Assembly (NCBI GenBank): GCA_937946835.1
Contig: CALFAV010000011.1
Location: forward strand, 1-64,000
Length of the DNA: 64,000 nt
Source: an uncultured Verrucomicrobiae bacterium
GTDB lineage: Bacteria > Verrucomicrobiota > Verrucomicrobiia > Limisphaerales > J093
Direction: 5' to 3'
The first letter of the stretch is position 1. Each line of letters opens with the position of its first letter. Position numbers and translations under genes: made by a program. Below, piece by piece: positions 8,176-17,279 of this stretch. The notes below the pieces were generated by a model. That model did not search any database. It saw nothing but the letters and a program-made list of their open reading frames with translations, and was not told the DNA's origin.

Positions 8176-9059
8176 AACTCTCGGAGATGCGACGGCTCCT
8201 GTCCGAGCGGCACATCCAACTCACCCGCTCGCTCGGCCAGAATTTTCTTCATGACGCCCACCAACTGCGACGCGTGCTGGCGCTGGCGGAGCTCAGCCCC
8301 GGCGACCGTGTCCTGGAAGTCGGCCCCGGGCTGGGCCCGTTGACCGAGGGCTTGCTGGCCGCCGGCGCCGACGTGCTGGCTCTCGAAAAAGACGCCCGGC
8401 TGGTGGCCCTGCTGGCCGAGCGGTTGAAGGTTGCCCCCGAGCCGGCCGTCCCGGACGACGCCGCCCTGCGCGCGCCCGGCGTGCCGGGCCGACTGCGCTT
8501 GGTGCACGCCGATGCCCTGCACCTGCTCCGGCGCAGCCCGCGCGACTGGAGCGGCTGGAAACTCGTGGCCAACCTGCCCTACTCGGTGGCCTCGCCCATT
8601 TTGGTCGAGCTGGCCGCTGCCGCCCACCCCCCGGACCGGCTGGTGGTCACCCTTCAACGCGAGGTGGTGCGCCGGCTCACCGCCACCGCGGGCGACCCGG
8701 ATTACGGCCTGCTCACCCTGCTGATGCAGCAGCGGTTTGCGCCCACCGGCTCGTTCCGGATTCCCTCCGACTGCTTTTTCCCCGAGCCGGAGGTCGAGTC
8801 CGGCTGCGTGGCGTTGGTGCGCCGCGAGCCCGCGCCGCTCACTCCGGACGAGCGCCGGGTGTTTGCCCGCGTGGTGAAACGGGCCTTTTCCGAGCGGCGC
8901 AAGAAGGCCCTCAAGCTCCTCAAATTCGACTGGCCCGCCCCCGTGCTCGAAACGGCCTGGCAGGACCTGCGATTGGATCCCAACGCCCGCGCCGAAACCC
9001 TGAGTCGCGAGGTCTTTTTCGACCTCACCCGCCGATTGGCACCGCTGCCCCCGCCATGA
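8172..9059 (+). CDS. rsmA: 16S rRNA A1518/A1519 dimethyltransferase
   Basis: The 295-residue protein carries the KsgA/RsmA landmarks in order: GQNFLHD near residue 23, the SAM-binding VLEVGPGLGPLTEGLLAAG, and the catalytic NLPYSVASPIL. A C-terminal four-helix region ends with RAFSERRKKALKLL. It methylates two adjacent adenines near the 3' end of 16S rRNA during 30S maturation. It overlaps the genes on both sides by ATGA, forming an aminotransferase-rsmA-NUDIX operon. An Ala/Pro-rich insert of about 20 residues (around residue 85-105) lies between the SAM motif and NLPY. Confidence 0.95.
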   Translation: MKLSEMRRLLSERHIQLTRSLGQNFLHDAHQLRRVLALAELSPGDRVLEVGPGLGPLTEGLLAAGADVLALEKDARLVALLAERLKVAPEPAVPDDAALRAPGVPGRLRLVHADALHLLRRSPRDWSGWKLVANLPYSVASPILVELAAAAHPPDRLVVTLQREVVRRLTATAGDPDYGLLTLLMQQRFAPTGSFRIPSDCFFPEPEVESGCVALVRREPAPLTPDERRVFARVVKRAFSERRKKALKLLKFDWPAPVLETAWQDLRLDPNARAETLSREVFFDLTRRLAPLPPP

Positions 9060-9607
9060 ACCAAGCCCGGAACGAGGAGCTGTTCGACGTGGTCAATGAC
9101 CGGGACGAGGTCATCGGCCGGCGCCCGCGGCGCGAGGTCCACCGCCTCGGCCTCAAGCACCGGGCCGTGCATGTGCTGGTGTTCAACGCCCGCGGCGAGC
9201 TGTTCCTGCAGCGTCGCGCCCTGACCAAGGACTGCGCCCCCGGCAAGTGGGACTCCTCGGCCTCCGGCCACCTCGGCCCGGGTGAGAGCTATGACGCCGC
9301 GGCGGTGCGCGAGGTCGCGGAGGAACTGGGCGTGCGCCCGGACCGACCGCCGGAGCGGTTGTTCAAAATCGCCGCCTGCCCCGCCACGGAGCAGGAATTT
9401 GTCTGGGTGTACCGGGCCGAGGCCGACGGCCCGTTCACTCTGCATCCCGACGAAATTGCGGGCGGCGGGTGGTTCACGCCCGAACAGGTGACCCGCTGGC
9501 TGGCGGAGCGGCCGGAGGACTTCGCCGGCACGGTGCCCTTGATCTGGGCGCGCTACCGGGCGTTGGCCCACGGGCAGGCCGCCGGCCCGCGCGACCCGGC
9601 TCAGTAA
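9056..9607 (+). CDS. NUDIX hydrolase, isopentenyl-diphosphate-isomerase-like
   Basis: The 183-residue protein opens NQARNEELFDVVNDRDEVIG and RAVHVLVFNARGELFLQRR, as in YfcD/IDI-type NUDIX proteins. The NUDIX box GHLGPGESYDAAAVREVAEE (about residues 77-96, continuing LGV) is complete, with the REVAEE metal-binding glutamates. A hydrolase acting on nucleoside diphosphate-linked substrates is most likely. True IDI enzymes have extra Cys and Glu catalytic residues that I cannot assign with confidence. The start overlaps rsmA by four bases. The stop overlaps the end of the convergent membrane protein by seven bases, so neither gene has a terminator of its own between them. Confidence 0.85.
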   Translation: MNQARNEELFDVVNDRDEVIGRRPRREVHRLGLKHRAVHVLVFNARGELFLQRRALTKDCAPGKWDSSASGHLGPGESYDAAAVREVAEELGVRPDRPPERLFKIAACPATEQEFVWVYRAEADGPFTLHPDEIAGGGWFTPEQVTRWLAERPEDFAGTVPLIWARYRALAHGQAAGPRDPAQ

Positions 9608-10086
9608 ATCCCCGGCAGGAACCGCCGGACCTGCCGCGCGTATTCGGAGTACTCCGGGAATTGCGCGCGCAACCGCGTCTCCTCGTGTCGGGCCTTGCGG
9701 TCCAAAAACACGGCCAGCGCCGCGCCCGCCAGCAGTGCAACCGTGCTGGCCCACCACGCCGCCCAACCCAGCGCAAGCCACATCAGGCTCGCGTACAACG
9801 GGTGCCGCACCCGGCGGTAAATGCCGTGCCGGACCAGGCGCGAGCCGGGGTTGGGCTCGGGGAAGATGGTCCGGTTGCGTCCCAGCACCCGGGCGCCGCT
9901 GAGGCCGAAAAAGGCGCCCATCAACAGCCCCAGCACGGCCGCAACGGTCATCCAGGGCGGGCGGTGGGTTCCCGGGAAAAGCGGACCCGCCGCCAGTGCC
10001 AGCAGCATCAGCGCGGATTGGCCCAGCACCCAGCCGCCACCCCGCGCGAAGAACCCGGAAGCCATGAGCGCGCCCCCCGCAATCAC
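9601..10086 (-). CDS. Isoprenylcysteine-carboxyl-methyltransferase-like membrane protein
   Basis: The 161-residue integral membrane protein has GTG at 10086, with an alternative ATG seven codons on. Hydrophobic segments lie near residues 20-35, 45-62 and 108-128. The family signature is RLVRHGIYRRVRHPLYASL followed by EYSEYARQVRRFLP at the C terminus, as in ICMT/PEMT-like and NnrU-like bacterial methyltransferases (SAM-binding R-H-P-x-Y). The substrate is probably a lipid or small amphipathic molecule; it is unknown. It lies 25 bp downstream of purL on the same strand and may be co-transcribed with it. Confidence 0.75.
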   Translation of the reverse strand: MIAGGALMASGFFARGGGWVLGQSALMLLALAAGPLFPGTHRPPWMTVAAVLGLLMGAFFGLSGARVLGRNRTIFPEPNPGSRLVRHGIYRRVRHPLYASLMWLALGWAAWWASTVALLAGAALAVFLDRKARHEETRLRAQFPEYSEYARQVRRFLPGIY

Positions 10087-10111
10087 CGAAAATCCGCCGG
10101 CGGCGCGCCGC

Positions 10112-12490
<2,379 letters not shown>

Positions 12491-12662
12491 GCGCAGCGGG
12501 CCGGTGGCCGGGCGTTGGCCCCGGGTGGGGGCACGCGGCGCGCCGGACCCGGGCAGCCTATGCGGGTGGCCGCGCCAGCGTCAAACGCGGGGTGCCGGGG
12601 CCGGCATCCAGGCAAAAAACCGCCGGCGTCAGGAAGCACGCCGGCGGATTGGTCGGAGGAGT

Positions 12663-12708
12663 CGGACCGGGCGGACAAGCCGGACCGGGCGGACAAGCCG
12701 GACCGGGG
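12663..12708. repeat. 18-bp tandem repeat, about 2.5 copies
   Basis: The unit CGGACCGGGCGGACAAGC occurs at 12663-12680 and 12681-12698 without change, then a partial third copy follows. It lies between purL and the oxidoreductase gene, and this otherwise featureless 245-bp gap separates the two. Confidence 0.8.
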
Positions 12709-12735
12709 TGATTACCGGTTCGGGCGGCTGCCGCC

Positions 12736-14139
12736 TCAGTATTCGCGCTTGCGGGTGATGCCGGGCATGGGCACCGGGTAGCGGCCGTTGGCGTCGGCCT
12801 GCAGCGGGGCCGGGGAGTCCTCGGTGATCTGGTCCAGGCCGGGGGCCATTTCGTGCTCGCAGTTGAGCATGTCCTCGAAGGTGATTTCCTGGCCGGTGTG
12901 GGCGGCCATGCGGCCCATGGAGGTGACCAGGCTGGCCTCGACGCCGCGCTTGAGTTCGTTGTAGGGCTTGTCGTTGCGGATGGCGTCAATGAGGTCGTGC
13001 CACTCGTTCTGGTAGGGGTCCTGCTCGTCGGGTGGCACCTTCGATTCCCAGAGCATGTCCGAGCGACGCATCTGCTGGCTCTTGAAGAGGCGGGAGGGCA
13101 GGCCGCAGTCGCCGCTGGCCGAGACCACCGCGCTGCCCTTGGTGCCGTGCAGGTAGCTGGCGTAGTGGTCCCAGCAGCCGGTGATGCAGCGGCCGTCGAA
13201 GAGGAATTTCGAGCCGTCGGCGTAGGTGTATTCGACCGCGTAGGTGTCGAGGTTCTGGTCTACGTAGGTGACCCCTTCGGGGCTTTGGCGGTAGTGGCGG
13301 CCGCCCAGGGCCTGGGCCTTGACCGGCCAGGCGTTCTTCATCCAGCCCAGGTGGTCAATGATGTGGATGTAGAAATCGCTGAAGTTGCCGCCGCTGGCCC
13401 AGAGGAAGCTGTGGAAGCGCTGGACCTGGTAGCGCAGTTCGCTGATCCCGGCCGGCTTGGGCAGCGAGGAGAAGTAGCCGATGGGCCCGTGCATCCGGTA
13501 GCCGCGCTGGAGGATGATCTCGCCGATCTCGCCGTTGTGGACGCGGTCGGCCAGCTCCTGCAACGCCCGGCTGTGGCGGGACATGAGGCCCACGCCCACC
13601 TTGAGGTTCTTTTTTGTGGCTTCTTCGGCCTGGGCCAACATGCGCTTGGAGGTCGGGCCGTCCACGGTGATGGGTTTTTCCATGAACACGTTCAACCCCT
13701 TTTGCAGGGCGTAGGCAAAATGCACCCAGCGGAAGGCCGGCGGGGTGGCAAAGATGGCCACGTCGCCCGGCTTGAGGCAGTCCATGGCCTTTTTGTAGGC
13801 GTCGAAGCCGACAAACCGCCGCTCCGGGGGGACATCCATTTGCGGCGCCAGGCTGGCTTCCCGGTTCAGCGTGGCCAGGCTGGAGCTGAGCCGCTCCTGG
13901 AAGACGTCAGCCATGGCGACCAGCTTGATGGGGCCTTGGCCGCTGGTCTTGAGGGCGTTGACCGCGGCACCGGTGCCGCGGCCGCCGCAGCCGATCAGGG
14001 CGACCTGGATCAAATCACTGCCGGCGGCGTGAACCCGGGGCAGCGCCACACCCGCCAGCGCGGTGGCGGCGGCCAGGCGGGTGGAATCCTTCAGGAAATC
14101 ACGACGGGAACGGGGCTGAGCGAAGGTGGTGTTGTTCAT
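12736..14139 (-). CDS. Tat-exported Gfo/Idh/MocA-family oxidoreductase
   Basis: Taking the ATG at 14139 gives 467 residues (14148 is also possible; the upstream extension has no family match). The N terminus has a twin-arginine signal, RSRRDFLKDSTRLAAATALA, ending near LPRVHA, so the folded, cofactor-loaded enzyme is exported. The Rossmann motif ALIGCGGRGTGAAVNAL comes next, then the catalytic lysine in FMEKPITVDGP. The family oxidises or reduces sugars and other polyols with NAD(P). Exported members are very common in Verrucomicrobiota and Planctomycetes and usually act on polysaccharide-derived sugars. The substrate here is not determinable. Confidence 0.88.
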   Translation of the reverse strand: MNNTTFAQPRSRRDFLKDSTRLAAATALAGVALPRVHAAGSDLIQVALIGCGGRGTGAAVNALKTSGQGPIKLVAMADVFQERLSSSLATLNREASLAPQMDVPPERRFVGFDAYKKAMDCLKPGDVAIFATPPAFRWVHFAYALQKGLNVFMEKPITVDGPTSKRMLAQAEEATKKNLKVGVGLMSRHSRALQELADRVHNGEIGEIILQRGYRMHGPIGYFSSLPKPAGISELRYQVQRFHSFLWASGGNFSDFYIHIIDHLGWMKNAWPVKAQALGGRHYRQSPEGVTYVDQNLDTYAVEYTYADGSKFLFDGRCITGCWDHYASYLHGTKGSAVVSASGDCGLPSRLFKSQQMRRSDMLWESKVPPDEQDPYQNEWHDLIDAIRNDKPYNELKRGVEASLVTSMGRMAAHTGQEITFEDMLNCEHEMAPGLDQITEDSPAPLQADANGRYPVPMPGITRKREY

Positions 14140-14254
14140 GGCCGGCATCGTTTTGCCGGCCGCCCCGGGTGTCAACGCGGAAAGCGGCGCGGAAGTGCCC
14201 GGGCCGGCCGCGCCCCTCCCGATGCAGCGGCAACCGAGTCTGGTCAACCCCGGT

Positions 14255-14500
14255 TCAGAGCCGCTCGTACTCGCCCTTGCTGACGCGTTTGAGCACGGTG
14301 AAGCCCGCGCTTTTGGCCTCGGAGACGGACAGGGGCTTGGTGAGCCGCGGGGTGTTGAAGCTGGAAATGACCCGGCGCACCGGCTTTTTGCACAGGGGAC
14401 ATTTTTCCAGCGGCGGCGCCGTCAGGGGTCGGCGCAGGGTGAACCGGCCGCCGCAGATGGTGCATGTCCCCTCGCACAGTTCGTACTCGTACAGCGGCAT
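14255..14500 (-). CDS. FmdB-family zinc-ribbon protein
   Basis: The 81-residue protein starts MPLYEYELCEGTCTICGGRF. Two Cys pairs, CTIC and CPLC, form a zinc ribbon within the first 45 residues. FmdB-family members are small putative regulators of unknown mechanism. The usual opening MPxYEYxC is present. The C-terminal part (SVSEAKSAGFTVLKRVSKGEYERL) is basic and lacks the usual disordered tail. It sits between thrS and the oxidoreductase on the same strand, with gaps of 198 and 115 bp. Confidence 0.82.
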   Translation of the reverse strand: MPLYEYELCEGTCTICGGRFTLRRPLTAPPLEKCPLCKKPVRRVISSFNTPRLTKPLSVSEAKSAGFTVLKRVSKGEYERL

Positions 14501-14698
14501 GGCAAATTCAAGCCCGGCGTGATTTCAGGTTTTTCCCGCCCGCGGGGGCAATTGGCCGGACGGCGATTAACTTACGCAAGTCGAGAGGCGGCTCAAGCAA
14601 GGAGCTGATGCGTGCAGGCCGCCCGAGTTGGTCCCGGGCTGCGCGTGCCATGCTTTTGGGGGTTACCCGGCCGGTGCTGTTCCGGCCCGCTCAAGCAT

Positions 14699-16708
14699 TC
14701 ACGGGCGCCGCTCGCGAATGGCCGCCAAAAGGTCCGCCACCACCTCCGCCCGCGGCCGGGCCCCCAGATTGCCCTTGCCGTGCAGGCGCACACTGACCTG
14801 GCCGGCGGCCACGTCCCGGGGGCCGATCACCAGCATGGTGTGCACGCGGGCGGCCTCGGCCTCCGCGATTTTGGCCTTGACCGGGGTGGCGGTGAAGTCG
14901 GCCCCGGCCCGCACCAGGTGGGAGCGCAGTTCCGTCACCAGCGGGCGGGCGTACTCGACCAGTGCCGGGTCGTCGTGCAGCGTGATCACCCGCACCTGCT
15001 CCGGCGCCAGCCAAAGGGGGAAATTGCCGGCGTAATGCTCGATGAGGAAACCGATGAACCGCTCGTGCGTGCCCAGTGGGGCACGATGGATGCACAGCGG
15101 CGTCTTGTCGGTGTTGTCCCTGTCCCGGTAGGTCAGACCGAAGCGCCGCGGCACGGCGAAGTCCACCTGGTTGGTCGCCAGGGTGAACTCGCGTCCGATG
15201 GCGCTCCAGACCTGGACATCAATTTTCGGCCCGTAAAAGGCCGCCTCGTTCGGCGCTTCCACAAAGTTGATGCCCGAGTCCTTCAACACCTGCCGGACCA
15301 TGTCCTCGGTCTTGCGCCACAGCTCAGGTTCGTTGACGAATTTTTCACCCAGCCGGGCGGGGTCATGGGTACTGAAGCGCATGACGTAGCGTTCAATGCC
15401 GAAAATTTTGAAGTACCGGAGGTACATCTGGTTCACCGCGTTGAACTCCTCGGCGAACTGCTCCTCGGTGCAGTAAATGTGCGCGTCGTTCATGTGGAGC
15501 GAGCGCACGCGCATCAGGCCGAACAACTCCCCGCTTTGCTCGTAGCGGTAGCAGGTGCCGTACTCGGCCAGCCGCAGCGGCAGGTCCCGGTAACTGCGGG
15601 GCCGGGAGGCGAAGATGCGGTGGTGGTGCGGGCAGTTCATCGCCTTGAGGAAATACCGCTCTGGCGGAACCTCCAGCTCCGCTGCTGTCTTTGCTTGTTC
15701 CAGATCGCCCTCGGCTTGTGCTAGCTCGTCATAGAAAGCCTCTGGGGAAGGATAGTTCATCCGGTTTTTGAGGACTTGGGACACCCGCGTTTTGGCTTGG
15801 AGGATTTGCGCCTCCTGGTCGCCTTTGCCCTCGCGCAGGAGCATGGGGGGGAACATGCTCTCGGCATAGTAGGGCAGATGCCCGCTGGTGGTGTACATCT
15901 TCTCCCGGGCCAGGTGGGGGGTGCGCACCCGCACGTACCCGGCCAGGAACTCGGTTTCCTTGGCCAGTTTTTCGAGTTCCTCGCACAACACCGCGCCGTT
16001 GGGCAACCACAGGGGCATGCCGGGGCCGACGTACTCCGGGTCCATCACGTACAGGTCCAGTTCCGCGCCCAGCTTGCGGTGGTCCCGCCGCCTGGCCTCC
16101 TCGAGCATGGCGAAGTACTCGTCCAGTTCCTTGCGGGTCCGGAAGGCGGTGCCGTAGATGCGCTGGAGCTGGGGATTGCGCTCGTCGCCCTTGTAGTAGG
16201 CGCTGGCCACACTGGTGAGCTTGAAGGCACCGATGTTGCCGGTGCGCGGTACGTGCGGGCCGGCGCACAGGTCCACGAAGTCCCCGTTCCGGTAGTAGGT
16301 GATCGGCTCGCCCTCGGGGATTTGCCCGATGAGGTCCAGCTTGAACTTGCTGGGGTTGCCCGGTCGCTCGGACAACCCGCCCAGCCGGCCGCTTTGGGCG
16401 TCCGCAATGGCCTGCGCGCGGGTAACCTCAATGCGCTCAAAGGGGTGGTTGGCCTTGATCTCCTTTTTCATCTCGGCCTCGATGGCCGGGAAATCCTCCG
16501 GCGTGATGCGGTGCGAACATTCCAGGTCGTAGTAAAACCCGTTTTCGACCGGCGGGCCGTAGGCGAACTGGGCGTCGGGCCACAGGCGCAAAATGGCCGT
16601 GGCCATGACGTGGGCGCAGGAATGGCGCAACCGCTCCAGCTCGGTCATGCGCGCCCGCTCGTCCGGGGTTTTGCGTTCCGATTGGGGTGCTGCGTCCGCT
16701 TCAGCCAT
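14699..16708 (-). CDS. thrS: Threonyl-tRNA synthetase without TGS domain
   Basis: The ATG at 16708 (MAEADAAPQSERK) gives 669 residues; the longer frame upstream runs through the leader region and has no family match. The editing domain starts almost at once: LRHSCAHVMATAILRL has the H-x3-H zinc/editing motif, followed by CAGPHVPRTGNIGAFKL. The catalytic core includes RYFLKAMNCPHHH (zinc Cys), RYEQSGELFGLMRVR (motif 2) and ERFIGFLIEHYAGNFPLWLA (motif 3). The last ~110 residues are the anticodon-binding domain. The N-terminal TGS domain of typical ThrS is absent. About 55 extra residues, rich in Gln, Glu and Ala, lie between the MFPPM and NCPHHH parts of the core. A probable attenuator precedes the gene. 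Confidence 0.93.
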   Translation of the reverse strand: MAEADAAPQSERKTPDERARMTELERLRHSCAHVMATAILRLWPDAQFAYGPPVENGFYYDLECSHRITPEDFPAIEAEMKKEIKANHPFERIEVTRAQAIADAQSGRLGGLSERPGNPSKFKLDLIGQIPEGEPITYYRNGDFVDLCAGPHVPRTGNIGAFKLTSVASAYYKGDERNPQLQRIYGTAFRTRKELDEYFAMLEEARRRDHRKLGAELDLYVMDPEYVGPGMPLWLPNGAVLCEELEKLAKETEFLAGYVRVRTPHLAREKMYTTSGHLPYYAESMFPPMLLREGKGDQEAQILQAKTRVSQVLKNRMNYPSPEAFYDELAQAEGDLEQAKTAAELEVPPERYFLKAMNCPHHHRIFASRPRSYRDLPLRLAEYGTCYRYEQSGELFGLMRVRSLHMNDAHIYCTEEQFAEEFNAVNQMYLRYFKIFGIERYVMRFSTHDPARLGEKFVNEPELWRKTEDMVRQVLKDSGINFVEAPNEAAFYGPKIDVQVWSAIGREFTLATNQVDFAVPRRFGLTYRDRDNTDKTPLCIHRAPLGTHERFIGFLIEHYAGNFPLWLAPEQVRVITLHDDPALVEYARPLVTELRSHLVRAGADFTATPVKAKIAEAEAARVHTMLVIGPRDVAAGQVSVRLHGKGNLGARPRAEVVADLLAAIRERRP

Positions 16709-16808
16709 AACACACTCGGTGGTTTTGCCGGGTCCGGCGGGGAAGTTTTGGGCGCCGGGCCGCCCGTTTCCCGACCGCCAAATCCCCGCCGGTGCCGTCC
16801 CGCGGCGC

Positions 16809-16848
16809 AAACAAAAAGGCCCCGGACCGCGCTGGTCTGAGGCGGGGC
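16809..16848 (-). terminator. Attenuator terminator in thrS leader
   Basis: On the minus strand, GCCCCG (16848-16843) pairs with CGGGGC (16824-16819), and GACC (16837-16834) pairs with GGTC (16828-16825). The loop is AGCGC and a 5-nt bulge lies on the 5' side. CTTTTTGTTT follows directly. No minus-strand gene ends upstream of it, and thrS starts 100 nt downstream, so it would act inside the thrS transcript. Confidence 0.7.
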
Positions 16849-16851
16849 GTA

Positions 16852-16866
16852 CCGGGCGTGGCCCGG
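16852..16866 (-). promoter_or_regulatory. Candidate antiterminator/pause hairpin in thrS leader
   Basis: CCGGGC and GCCCGG form a perfect 6-bp stem around a CAC loop, immediately after the leader-peptide stop and just before the terminator. Flanking GCG and CGC could extend the stem. The extension would use two bases of the terminator's 5' arm, which is the basis for a possible competition. Confidence 0.5.
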
Positions 16867-16870
16867 ACGC

Positions 16871-16906
16871 TTAGGTGGTCGCGGTGACGGAACCGGCGAT
16901 TTCCAC
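16871..16906 (-). CDS. Threonine-containing leader peptide of thrS (predicted)
   Basis: An 11-codon frame opens at a GTG and reads M-E-I-A-G-S-V-T-A-T-T, then TAA; three of the last four codons are ACC (Thr). It is followed within 25 nt by a hairpin and then a terminator, all upstream of thrS. This is the layout of ribosome-mediated attenuation, in which stalling at codons for the cognate amino acid prevents termination. No Shine-Dalgarno sequence precedes it. The predicted promoter would start transcription at or next to the GTG, so it may be read as a leaderless message. The peptide itself would have no function. Confidence 0.55.
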   Translation of the reverse strand: MEIAGSVTATT

Positions 16907-16912
16907 GGCGGG

Positions 16913-16941
16913 AAACTAGGGGTTGGCGGGGTGCTTGGCAA
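16913..16941 (-). promoter_or_regulatory. Predicted sigma70-type promoter for thrS leader
   Basis: On the minus strand TTGCCA (16941-16936) and TAGTTT (16918-16913) are 17 nt apart. The -35 matches the consensus at 5 of 6 positions, the -10 at only 3. The expected start point is near 16906, the first base of the leader peptide. Confidence 0.35.
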
Positions 16942-17201
16942 CGGGTTTTCCAAGGTGGGCCGACCGGCCCGGCCCCGGGCGGATGCGCCGGTTTGACGGC
17001 GAAGAACAACGGAATCGGGGACCAGCGGCCCGGGCCTCCGGCCGGCGGTGCGGCTCCCGGACAACCTCCATCCCGGCACAGGTTTTGCTAGAATGGAAGC
17101 GAAGGGCGCGCCAACCCGGACCGGGAGGTTCCGAACCGTTGGCGGCGGCCGGCCCGAGTCGGTTGGCCGGGGGCCGCGACGGCGCCCGCCATTCAGGTGC
17201 G

Positions 17202-17230
17202 TTGACATTGAGGACGGTTTGCCTACCGTC
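17202..17230 (+). promoter_or_regulatory. Predicted pil-operon promoter with internal dyad
   Basis: A perfect TTGACA (17202-17207) precedes a weak -10 (TACCGT, 17224-17229) at 16-nt spacing. GACGGT (17213-17218) and ACCGTC (17225-17230) form an inverted repeat with a 6-nt spacer across the promoter core, a likely repressor site. Confidence 0.4.
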
Positions 17231-17279
17231 AAACGCACCCGGCGTTGTGCGCGCACGCGCGGGTTTTTGATTCAGCACC

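Larger units (their letters stand above)
16709..17279. other. 571-bp divergent control region between thrS and pilB
   Basis: The thrS-proximal part carries a predicted promoter, an 11-codon leader peptide, a hairpin and a terminator, all on the minus strand. The pilB-proximal part carries a plus-strand promoter with an internal dyad. The middle (about 16942-17201) shows no coding frame or RNA that I can support. Confidence 0.6.
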
